5,461 nucleotides of DNA from Chloroflexota bacterium (GTDB taxonomy: Bacteria > Chloroflexota > FW602-bin22 > JAMCYS01). The notes beneath the pieces were generated by a model. The model had not been told where the DNA came from, did no database searches, and saw only the letters and a list, made by a program, of their open reading frames with translations. Within the stretch, counting starts at the first letter, position 1. Every line of letters starts with the position of its first letter. The position numbers were made by a program, and so were the translations under genes. This document shows positions 1 through 5,461 of this stretch, piece after piece. The DNA lies in contig JAJZQK010000284.1 in the NCBI GenBank assembly GCA_021847625.1, positions 1-5,461 on the forward strand, read 5' to 3'.

Positions 1-2
1 GC

Positions 3-407
3 ACCTGGCGCGTCGACCCCGCGCGCAGCGCAGCGATGGTGGAGTGGGCCGCGCGGCTCCGCTACGCGTACGGCGTGGTGGTGGTGAGCGTCCTGTCGGG
101 CGCCGTGGGCGTCGGGCTCTATCCCCTCGGCGGCACGCGCGTGTGGTGCAGGTTCGCGTGCCCGATGGCCGCGCTCCTCGGCCTCGTGCAGAAGTTCGGG
201 CGCTACCGCATCCGCGTGAAGGAGGGGATGTGCATCCTGATCCCGCCCGGCGACGTGGCGGCCCTGGCGACGGCGATGGACTTGCTGGCCGGCAGCCGAA
301 GGCTTCGCGAGGACCTCGGACAGGCCGGGGGCCTGCAAGCGCGTTCCTTGTCCTGGGAGGCTGCTGCGTGTAAGCTTGATAGTATATACCTTAGCCTACC
401 AGGCTAG
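3..407 (+). CDS. Chimeric open frame: polyferredoxin-like membrane segment fused to a glycosyltransferase C-terminal tail (5' partial)
   Basis: The frame is open from base 3, so it enters from outside the window; the first ATG is at 36, but the homology-like sequence starts before it. Counting from that ATG, residues 11-30 form a hydrophobic helix ending GLYPLGG. A C-x3-C-P motif (WCRFACP, Cys38 and Cys42) and a conserved-looking ALLGL stretch follow. This pattern is known from membrane polyferredoxins of the NapH/NosR/CcoG type (Fer4_5-like). Cys66 in GMC would normally open a CxxCxxC 4Fe-4S cluster, but the sequence switches directly to ILIPPGD, the start of a GT4 glycosyltransferase tail that runs to the TAG at 405-407. 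No complete iron-sulfur cluster motif or catalytic domain remains, so a functional product is unlikely. The polyferredoxin assignment rests on motif memory and is moderately sure; the mosaic nature is surer. Confidence 0.7.
   Translation, partial: TWRVDPARSAAMVEWAARLRYAYGVVVVSVLSGAVGVGLYPLGGTRVWCRFACPMAALLGLVQKFGRYRIRVKEGMCILIPPGDVAALATAMDLLAGSRRLREDLGQAGGLQARSLSWEAAACKLDSIYLSLPG
228..245 (+). other. Junction between polyferredoxin-like and glycosyltransferase sequence
   Basis: The switch falls close to bases 231-242 (TGCATCCTGATC). TGC is the codon for the expected first cluster cysteine. ATC-CTG-ATC-CCG-CCC-GGC-GAC encodes ILIPPGD of the glycosyltransferase. The Ile codon suits both parents: CIxC in ferredoxins and GILVPPGD in GT4 enzymes. 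A few bases of shared sequence may therefore have served as microhomology, or as a false assembly overlap. No insertion-sequence ends, target duplications or attachment-site-like repeats are visible at the join. Confidence 0.6.
237..407 (+). pseudogene. C-terminal fragment of a GT4-family glycosyltransferase
   Basis: These 56 residues match the usual end of a GT4 (GT-B fold) glycosyltransferase. A PPGD-VAALA segment is followed by an amphipathic helix (LLAGSRRLREDLG), then a SLSWEAAA helix corresponding to the family's F/S-SWE-A pattern, then a short IYLSL ending that resembles the VYRSL endings of such enzymes. The N-terminal acceptor domain and most of the donor domain, including the EX7E motif, are absent upstream, where polyferredoxin-like sequence stands instead. 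The stop lies 16 bases before the chosen start of the surface-protein gene, so in its native setting this glycosyltransferase gene probably led that operon. It could be the missing tail of the glycosyltransferase at the right end of the window, or the tail of a paralogue. Confidence 0.7.
392..406 (+). repeat. Short perfect inverted repeat over the glycosyltransferase-tail stop codon
   Basis: TAGCCT and AGGCTA are exact reverse complements separated by ACC, giving a 6-bp stem with a 3-base loop. The right arm includes the first two bases of the TAG stop. The repeat ends 5 bases before the likely ribosome binding site of the next gene. No T-tract follows on either strand, so it is not a convincing intrinsic terminator. 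It might modestly affect translation initiation downstream, or be chance. Confidence 0.4.
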
Positions 408-411
408 CGAT

Positions 412-417
412 AGGTGG
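412..417 (+). promoter_or_regulatory. Ribosome binding site deciding the TTG start at 424
   Basis: AGGTGG lies 6 bases before TTG 424, an ordinary Shine-Dalgarno spacing. The alternative ATG at 436 would be 18 bases away, and a TTG at 376 has no purine-rich site before it. Starting at 424 also puts a lysine at residue 3 ahead of the hydrophobic signal-peptide core; starting at 436 would leave no positive charge there. Confidence 0.55.
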
Positions 418-423
418 CGGGAA

Positions 424-2892
424 TTGACCAAGTGCATGTCGTCCATAGTCGTCATTCTCACCCTGGTCATACTGACCCTGGCCCCCTCGAGCGTCAGCGC
501 GGATGCGCTCCCCGGCAGGCAGGCCGCCATCGAGAACACGGGGGCCTGGGTGAGGGTGCTCCCGCGCGGGCACGAGGCCTCGCCGGACGTGCTGCAAAAT
601 GAGCCGTGGTGGCGCTGGGGCAACACCAGCACTGACGCCTACCTCTTCTCCTTCCAGGCTCCGGAGAGGGTGGACCTGATCATCTCCTTCGAGACCGTGG
701 AAGGTACGACCGAGGCCAAGTTCTTCTTGCCGGCGGACGACGAGGAGGCGATCCGGTACGCGATCGTCGGCGACGCGGTCGACGTGAAGAGCCGAAGAGG
801 GTTGCCCTACCTGGTGCTGACCGCGAAGGATGGCTCGTGGCTGGAGGACGGCAAGACCGACTATCGGCTGGCCGCGGCGGTTGATGGCTACACGGAGTCG
901 ACGCCCGATGCCAAGACGGACGGCGCCGTCGACTTGCGGACGCAGGTATATGCCCAGGCGACGGACCTGCCCGACTATGAGGTCAGCTGGGTTACCAACG
1001 ACGACCGGCCCTGGGACGCCAGTCTGATCCGCTTCTCGCTCAACTTGCGCATGCCCGATGGCCCGCCTTTCGTCACGACGCCACCCGTCATGCCGAGCTT
1101 CCCCGTCTTCGGCTTCGGCCCGCCGATCCCCAATTCCGAGTGGTTCGTGCGCAACCCCCCGCCGTTGTACTACGACACGACGGAAGGAGGGCTCGTGCTG
1201 AACAGCTTCGTCGGCTTCCAGCAGGCGGGGATCTACCGCCTGAGCTCGGCAAGCCTGCCCCCCAACGTGGACTTCGAGTCGCCGTACATCCAGTACGGCT
1301 TTGTGCCGGGCAGCCGGTATGCCCAGTTGGTCGTCCGGGCAGACTCATTCTCGCGGGATGACGAGTATGCGAGCTATGGCAGAGGGTCTGACAAGACCTC
1401 CTTCCGCTATTCCTGGAAGGTGGGCGACCAGCTGAACTGGCGTTACAGCCTTCAGCTCGCGGGATTCCAGCCGTACGACCGGACCCACGGCTATGGCGGG
1501 TTCAGGGTCTTCGCCCCGGACTACGCTGAGACACCCGGTTGGATCCTCGACAGGAAGTGGCCGATCGCAACTTTCGTGGAGAGCGTGAACGGTTATCCGG
1601 GGGCAGAGGGCATCTACTTCTACACGGTGCAGGGCGAGCTCCCGTGGGACTGGTTATCCGGGCTGGCCAATACCCCGCCGGACTACTTGGTCTCGCCATA
1701 TCTAACGGCGAATGCCGACCTGACGGAGGACTCGATTCGCGGCCTTCCCCCCGCCTTCCGGGGCGAGTACAGCCCGTCCTACGGGCGTAGCCCGAGCCTC
1801 TACTTCAGCCCCGTCGACAAGCGGTTGCACCTGGCGTACGCCGAGGGAGGCCTGTGGAACCTCGGGGATGGGCAGGTCCTGCGCACTTACAACCTGGATG
1901 GTGACGAGTACGTCGACAGTTGGGTAAGGGAGCGAGTGCCGCTCCAGACCACGGACCTCGCGCGAGCCCTGCCCGGGCCAGTAGATGAGGCCCTATACAT
2001 GTTAGACGGCAACGTGCTCTATAGCGGACCCGCCGGGGCGACGATAGCCAGCAGCCAGGTCCCTGACGCGCGGTTCGGCATTGCTCCCCCGCGTGATGAG
2101 TCCAGCTGGCAACAGTTTCGCACGGCTATAGCTCCCTACGAGGGGAAGGAGAGCGATCCTGCGAACCTGGCGAGCTGGTTAGGGGATATTGCCAAAGAGC
2201 CGGTCGCCCTACAGGGCGGCGAGATTTCCGCCGTCAGATCGACGGCGGATGGCTTCCGCTTCGTGCTGGACCTGCGGCCCGGGTTCACAGTTCAGGGGCC
2301 GGAGGGCCAGGTGGGCTGGCTCGCCGGGCTGCAGGCCGGTAGGTACGCGGTCTCCTACTCCAGGCAGCACGGCTACTCCGCGGCACCGCTGACCCCTGCT
2401 CACCTCACGGTCGGCCAGCCGGAGGTAGGGAAGGCGGAGGTGACAGCGCTCAGTCCCGTCAGCCTGGCCGTCCGGATAGGGAACAGCGGCCTGGAGGATG
2501 CCAAGGCCGTCGACGTTCTGCTCTTCGCCCTTCGCCCGGGAAAGGGAGCGCGGACCATCGGGCGTTGGACGAAGGACGTCTTGGCCGGCGGCACGGTCGA
2601 CCTCGAAACGTCCTGGTCGCCCCCCGACGACGGCGAATGGACGCTCTATGCCGTCGTCGGCCGGGAGGGAGAGACGCTTGCGCTGTCTTCCTCGCCCCTG
2701 TCGGTCGGACATGCGCCCTCGGCGGGGCCTGGCGACCTCTTCAAGGTGCAGCAGATAGCCGGTGGGGAAGGCGCCGTCATCATCCTTCTGCTCGTCGGTG
2801 CGGCCACCGCCGCCTGCTGGTTGGGCGCGTACTTGTGGCGTCGACTCCGCGCCAGGGCTACCGGCAGGGGACTGGAGGCCGAAGGTGCTTAG
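424..2892 (+). CDS. Large secreted protein with signal peptide, CARDB-like domain and C-terminal membrane anchor; family not recognised
   Basis: The product is 822 residues if it starts at TTG 424 (810 from ATG 436). Residues 1-26 form a signal peptide: Lys3, hydrophobic core at about 8-20, and a likely signal peptidase site after SVSA. The body is rich in Tyr, Trp, Gly, Pro and Asp and looks beta-stranded. It has a proline-dense linker at about 210-250 (13 prolines in 41 residues) and an acidic NLDGDEYVD loop at 490-498 that might bind calcium. Residues about 671-750 read as a CARDB-like beta-sandwich (VRIGNSGLEDAKAVDVLLF, later DGEWTLYAVV). One membrane helix (about 782-805) followed by RRLRAR gives an outside body with a short cytoplasmic tail. 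No catalytic motif was recognised. The stop overlaps the next gene by 8 bases, so it belongs with the two glycosyltransferase-type genes that follow. Role inferred: surface protein, glycan-binding partner or glycosylation target. Confidence 0.85.
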   Translation: MTKCMSSIVVILTLVILTLAPSSVSADALPGRQAAIENTGAWVRVLPRGHEASPDVLQNEPWWRWGNTSTDAYLFSFQAPERVDLIISFETVEGTTEAKFFLPADDEEAIRYAIVGDAVDVKSRRGLPYLVLTAKDGSWLEDGKTDYRLAAAVDGYTESTPDAKTDGAVDLRTQVYAQATDLPDYEVSWVTNDDRPWDASLIRFSLNLRMPDGPPFVTTPPVMPSFPVFGFGPPIPNSEWFVRNPPPLYYDTTEGGLVLNSFVGFQQAGIYRLSSASLPPNVDFESPYIQYGFVPGSRYAQLVVRADSFSRDDEYASYGRGSDKTSFRYSWKVGDQLNWRYSLQLAGFQPYDRTHGYGGFRVFAPDYAETPGWILDRKWPIATFVESVNGYPGAEGIYFYTVQGELPWDWLSGLANTPPDYLVSPYLTANADLTEDSIRGLPPAFRGEYSPSYGRSPSLYFSPVDKRLHLAYAEGGLWNLGDGQVLRTYNLDGDEYVDSWVRERVPLQTTDLARALPGPVDEALYMLDGNVLYSGPAGATIASSQVPDARFGIAPPRDESSWQQFRTAIAPYEGKESDPANLASWLGDIAKEPVALQGGEISAVRSTADGFRFVLDLRPGFTVQGPEGQVGWLAGLQAGRYAVSYSRQHGYSAAPLTPAHLTVGQPEVGKAEVTALSPVSLAVRIGNSGLEDAKAVDVLLFALRPGKGARTIGRWTKDVLAGGTVDLETSWSPPDDGEWTLYAVVGREGETLALSSSPLSVGHAPSAGPGDLFKVQQIAGGEGAVIILLLVGAATAACWLGAYLWRRLRARATGRGLEAEGA
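2227..2249 (+). repeat. Perfect hairpin inside the surface-protein gene
   Basis: TCCGCCGTC (2227-2235) and GACGGCGGA (2241-2249) are exact reverse complements around the 5-base loop AGATC, giving a 9-bp GC-rich stem. It lies wholly within coding sequence (about residues 602-609) and has no T-tract, so a terminator role is unlikely. It is probably a by-product of GC-rich codon choice. Confidence 0.45.
2874..2878 (+). promoter_or_regulatory. Ribosome binding site deciding the GTG start at 2885
   Basis: GGAGG ends 6 bases before GTG 2885 and lies inside the last codons of the upstream gene. This strong, well-spaced site favours GTG 2885 over a GTG at 2762, which would overlap the upstream gene by 131 bases. 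A second candidate, GTG 2936, has GGGGAAGAGGGC just before it and cannot be excluded; it would remove 17 N-terminal residues. Confidence 0.65.
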
Positions 2893-4498
2893 GGGGATTC
2901 TCCATTCTGCGTCAGCCCCTGCCGGGGAAGAGGGCGTGTCTCTCTCCCAGCCGGCAAGAGAAGCCGACTGGGTGCCGCTGGCCCTCCTCGCCTCCTACGT
3001 TCTCTTGGCGGGTACGTACTTCGTCGTGCGTTCCGGCGGCCATTGGGCGGAAACCGACAGCGCACAGATGGCCCTGGCCATCAGATCGGTGGGAGATAGC
3101 GGGACGCTGGTGCCGGCCGAGGGCAAGGTGTATCCGAGCGGCTTTGGCTATGCCGTCGTCTCCAACGCCATCCTGGCCTTCACGGGCCTGAGCGTCGCCG
3201 CCCTGCAGCAGGTCCTCTACCCGCTCCTCTCTACCTTGCTGGTCTTCCCGGCTTGGGCTTTGTACAGGGAGCTTACTGGCAGCCGCTGGGCCGCCGCTCT
3301 CGCCACGTTCTTTCTGCTTTCGCAGCCGGAGTTCTTGTTTGTCGTGTTCCGGGGCAGCCACGAGCGGGTGACGCGAGCGCTGATGATCGTGTGTCTGTGG
3401 CTACTGGTGCGCAGCTTTCGCCTGCGCGAGCAGCCGCGGCAGTTTGCGCTGCATGTCTGCCTCTTCTACGTTACCGCCTTCGCCCTCATGGCCACGAACG
3501 CGTTGTTCGGGATGTCGTTCGTGCTGGCCATCGTGATTGCCCTGCTGAGCGCGTGGACGGTGGGTGGCATACGCTACGACGCGCTCCCCTTGTCCGACCT
3601 AACGACAAAGCGATTGCTCTTCGTCGCTACGACCACGGCCGGGCTCGGCTTCGTCTTCATCTTCTACGTCTACCCGCCAGCCACGGAGAGCCTGCAGGCG
3701 ATCAACGGGGTGTTCCAGAAGCTCGCCACCTTGTTCTTGACCACCTCTTCCGGCGCCAACCCTTATGCCCAGGTGGCGGCCGGTTGGACCAGCCTGTCGG
3801 CCTACCTTATGGTGGCGGCGAGCGACTATATTCTGGTTCTGGCATCGGCTGTCGTCTGGTTGTGGCTGGGGGTGAGGTGGCTGCGCGGCAGGGGCGAAAT
3901 ACCCTCCACGGCCAACTGGCTGCTTTGGCTCTTCTACGGCGCCTTCGCCTTTCAGGGCGCGCTGGCGGTCCTCAGCGACCTGAGCGGGCTGATGGCCGCG
4001 AACCTACAGCATCGCTCGTTCCCCTCATTCGCGATGGTGGCGGCCGCCGTGGTGGGGCTCGCCCTTAGCCGGCGCCCGCCCCGGGCCTGGGAGAGCGTTG
4101 CCGTGGGCAGCGCTTTCGCCCTGCTGGCAGTGCTGGCGCTGGTCAAGGCGACGAACGAGCCTATCGTCAGCAACAAATGGACGTTCTACGATTCGACGGA
4201 GATGGAGGCGATGCGCTGGGTCGACGAGCGCGACCAGTACGCGACTATCTGGGTGGGCAGCGACGAGCGACTGAGCGCCGCCTACTTGCTTGTCAACGGC
4301 AGATCGGCGAACCATAACGACTGGGACGGCGAGATTCCGGGTCCGGGGACGTCTACGTTCCTGCTTTCGGACATAATTCGTTTGCAGAGCGCCCGGCTAG
4401 GGATGCCCTTGCCGCCCGTTGCCGGCACCAATCTCATCTACGACAACGGAGATAGCCAACTCTACCGCGAGCGTCCGCTGACGCCCTTCCAACGGTGA
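2885..4498 (+). CDS. Polytopic membrane protein, GT-C-like glycosyltransferase (lipid-linked sugar type)
   Basis: The product is 537 residues from GTG 2885. A 28-residue cytoplasmic start is followed by about eleven hydrophobic helices, near residues 29-48, 105-128, 134-155, 162-178, 188-206, 209-227, 243-263, 304-333, 345-365, 380-396 and 404-421. The soluble C-terminus (about 422-537) contains MEAMRWVDER and a later NLIYDNGDSQLYR strand. After helix 1 the first loop carries WAETDSAQ. The Glu56-x-Asp58 pair sits where GT-C enzymes (GT39, GT66, GT83-like) place their metal- or substrate-binding acidic motif. A VYPSGFGY segment follows, with SHER (158-161) between helices 3 and 4. GT-C enzymes use polyprenyl-phosphate sugars on the outer membrane face, so a role in glycosylating a surface protein or glycan fits. 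The exact family, substrate and activity are inferred; a non-catalytic membrane protein remains possible. The 8-base overlap before it and 4-base overlap after it indicate one operon. Confidence 0.75.
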   Translation: MLRGILHSASAPAGEEGVSLSQPAREADWVPLALLASYVLLAGTYFVVRSGGHWAETDSAQMALAIRSVGDSGTLVPAEGKVYPSGFGYAVVSNAILAFTGLSVAALQQVLYPLLSTLLVFPAWALYRELTGSRWAAALATFFLLSQPEFLFVVFRGSHERVTRALMIVCLWLLVRSFRLREQPRQFALHVCLFYVTAFALMATNALFGMSFVLAIVIALLSAWTVGGIRYDALPLSDLTTKRLLFVATTTAGLGFVFIFYVYPPATESLQAINGVFQKLATLFLTTSSGANPYAQVAAGWTSLSAYLMVAASDYILVLASAVVWLWLGVRWLRGRGEIPSTANWLLWLFYGAFAFQGALAVLSDLSGLMAANLQHRSFPSFAMVAAAVVGLALSRRPPRAWESVAVGSAFALLAVLALVKATNEPIVSNKWTFYDSTEMEAMRWVDERDQYATIWVGSDERLSAAYLLVNGRSANHNDWDGEIPGPGTSTFLLSDIIRLQSARLGMPLPPVAGTNLIYDNGDSQLYRERPLTPFQR

Positions 4499-5461
4499 GC
4501 GACGTGTCCGGGAAATTGCGCGTGGGGTTCCTAACCTATGGGCTCGACAGGCCACTGTCGGGGGTCACCCGTGTGGCCTGGGAGCTCGGCAGAAGGCTGA
4601 ACGAGCGAGAGGATTGCGAGGTCGTGTACCTCGCCCCCTATCGCCGGGGACCTTTTGTAGACGGCAACGGCTACAGGGCCTGGTACTTGCCGGGATGCAG
4701 CCGCCTGCCGGGCCTGATGGCGTTGGGCGGGCCGTTGATCGCGTTGGCCGCCCGCAGGCTTGGCCTGGACGTCGTGCACGATCCTATCGGGACGAATCCG
4801 TTCACGGTGGGCCGGGGCCTGGGCCCGTTCAAGCGGGTAGTCACCATCCATGACGCCATAGCCTTTCGCTATCCCCGGGGCTATCCCTGGCTGAACAACT
4901 TCCTGCACCGGCGGTACATCCCGGCGTTGCTGGGGCAGGTGGACGCGGTGATCACGGTGAGCAGGTACTCCAAACGGGAGTTGACGACGTTCCTGGGGCT
5001 GCCGGCCGCCTCCGTCGCCGTCGTGCCGAACGGGGTGGACGAGCGTTTCCGGCCGCTGCCGGCCGCCTCCGCGCGGGCCGTCGCCGCTCGTTACGGGCTG
5101 GCGGGACGCTACGTTCTGAACGTCGGCGCCGTGCAAGCTCGCAAGAACCTCGGGCAACTGCTGGAAGCCTTCGCCCGTCTGCACGCGCTCTTCCCCCAGC
5201 ATAGGCTGGCCATCGCCGGGCCGTCCCTCTGGAAGCACGAGGGCTTGCAGGCGCAAGTATCCAGGTTGGGCCTCGTGGACAAGGTAGCGCTGCTCGGGTA
5301 TGTAGCCGACGAGGACCTTCCTGCCCTGTACGGGGCCGCGGAGGCCTTCGTCTTTCCTTCACTGTACGAAGGATTTGGCCTGCCCCCGCTGGAGGCGATG
5401 GCCTGCGGCTGTCCCGTCGTCTGTTCGGATGCCACTTCTCTGCCGGAAGAGCCCAGCCACG
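4495..5461 (+). CDS. GT4-family (GT-B fold) glycosyltransferase, 3' partial
   Basis: The 322 visible residues start at GTG 4495, which shares GTGA with the upstream stop (4-base overlap). No Shine-Dalgarno is seen, so translational coupling is likely. The N-terminal acceptor domain has a glycine loop (SGVTRV, 22-27) and TIHDAIAFRYP (117-127). VSRYSKREL (155-163) and VPNGVDERFRP (177-187) lead into the donor domain. The domain shows NVGAVQARKNL (209-219, with Arg216/Lys217 as the likely donor-phosphate contacts), AIAGP (239-243), and FPSLYEGFGLPPLEAMA with Glu292 and Glu300 forming the EX7E motif. SDATSLPE (311-318) follows. This is a typical retaining nucleotide-sugar glycosyltransferase of the cytoplasm or inner membrane face, as used in exopolysaccharide, O-antigen or glycoprotein glycan assembly. 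The sugar and acceptor cannot be told. About 60 C-terminal residues are missing, and the last four visible (EPSH) do not match the usual VxGDAA continuation. Confidence 0.92.
   Translation, partial: MSDVSGKLRVGFLTYGLDRPLSGVTRVAWELGRRLNEREDCEVVYLAPYRRGPFVDGNGYRAWYLPGCSRLPGLMALGGPLIALAARRLGLDVVHDPIGTNPFTVGRGLGPFKRVVTIHDAIAFRYPRGYPWLNNFLHRRYIPALLGQVDAVITVSRYSKRELTTFLGLPAASVAVVPNGVDERFRPLPAASARAVAARYGLAGRYVLNVGAVQARKNLGQLLEAFARLHALFPQHRLAIAGPSLWKHEGLQAQVSRLGLVDKVALLGYVADEDLPALYGAAEAFVFPSLYEGFGLPPLEAMACGCPVVCSDATSLPEEPSH
4998..5071 (+). repeat. 17-bp direct repeat pair inside the glycosyltransferase gene
   Basis: GCTGCCGGCCGCCTCCG occurs at 4998-5014 and again at 5055-5071. The offset is 57 bases (19 codons), so both copies are in the same frame and encode LPAAS. 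The copies bracket the VPNGVDERFRP segment near the hinge between the two Rossmann domains. It could be a relic of local duplication, or coincidence in GC-rich alanine/proline codons. A recombinational deletion between copies would stay in frame. Confidence 0.6.

Noticed and set aside
3..236. A functional ferredoxin or NosR/NapH gene
   Set aside because: The 4Fe-4S cluster cysteines after the first are replaced by glycosyltransferase sequence, so only a fragment is present and no subfamily name is justified.
376..404. Sigma70-type promoter using TTGATA (376-381)
   Set aside because: No -10-like hexamer occurs at 16-18 bases downstream, and TATATA (383-388) has no -35 partner. The AT-rich stretch is noted only as a weak possibility.
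376..435. Upstream TTG start for the surface-protein gene at 376
   Set aside because: It has no Shine-Dalgarno, overlaps the preceding reading frame, and would put 16 polar residues before the signal peptide. TTG 424 has both a ribosome binding site and a charged N-region.
2227..2249. Intrinsic terminator at the 9-bp hairpin
   Set aside because: It lies mid-gene, lacks a T-tract on either strand, and more than 600 bases of the same coherent coding frame continue beyond it.
2209..2712. A 167-codon minus-strand open frame opposite the CARDB-like region
   Set aside because: It is antisense to a coherent secreted-protein domain, has shadow-type composition and has no supporting context.
2565..3191. 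A 208-codon plus-strand open frame bridging the surface-protein and GT-C-like genes
   Set aside because: It lies out of frame over the end of one well-supported gene and the start of another. The translation is Arg/Pro/Ser-rich low-complexity sequence typical of shadow frames in GC-rich DNA.
3253..4068. A 271-codon plus-strand open frame inside the GT-C-like gene
   Set aside because: The overlapping frame encodes a coherent membrane protein with helices and motifs. This one gives arginine/glycine-rich sequence with no recognisable domain.
4531..5256. A 241-codon minus-strand open frame opposite the GT4 gene
   Set aside because: The plus strand carries unmistakable GT4 motifs over the same bases. 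The minus frame is Gln/Arg/Pro-rich with no domain and no ribosome binding site that stands out.

Overview
This is a GC-rich window (roughly 60-65% G+C by eye). It holds one forward-strand gene set that looks like part of a bacterial cell-surface or exopolysaccharide glycosylation locus. Third codon positions rich in G/C, non-ATG starts (TTG, GTG, GTG) and overlapping genes are typical of GC-rich bacteria. The style of the glycosyltransferase and of the secreted protein made me think of Chloroflexota or similar environmental bacteria. That is an impression only, because no taxonomic marker is present. Both ends of the window cut through genes.

Layout, all on the plus strand. (1) At 3-407 one open frame, entering from outside the window, joins two unrelated pieces. 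The first is the membrane/cysteine segment of a 4Fe-4S polyferredoxin-type protein (3 to about 236). The second is the C-terminal tail of a GT4-type glycosyltransferase (about 237-407). (2) At 424-2892 lies a large secreted protein anchored by one C-terminal membrane helix, of no family I recognise, with a CARDB-like beta-sandwich before the anchor. (3) At 2885-4498 lies a polytopic membrane protein resembling GT-C glycosyltransferases, with a Glu-x-Asp motif after the first helix. (4) At 4495-5461 lies a GT4 (GT-B fold) glycosyltransferase, complete at its N-terminus and cut by the window end just after its conserved EX7E and SLPE motifs.

Genes 2, 3 and 4 overlap by 8 and 4 bases, so they are probably co-transcribed and translationally coupled. 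A plausible reading is that the cytoplasmic GT4 enzyme builds a lipid-linked or surface glycan, the GT-C-like protein works on the outer face of the membrane with a lipid-linked sugar, and the anchored secreted protein is a surface partner or glycosylation target. This is inferred from gene order only.

The most striking observation concerns the two ends. The glycosyltransferase tail at the left end begins almost exactly where the glycosyltransferase at the right end stops. Together they would make one protein of about 380 residues. The left tail is fused in frame to a polyferredoxin fragment whose codon use is clearly different (2 of 78 codons end in A/T, against 15 of 56 after the join). This fits an assembly chimera, a tandem duplication, or a circular or rearranged segment opened inside the glycosyltransferase gene. 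The sequence alone cannot tell these apart. No RNA gene, CRISPR array or transposase was seen, and no gene-free stretch exceeds 20 bases.
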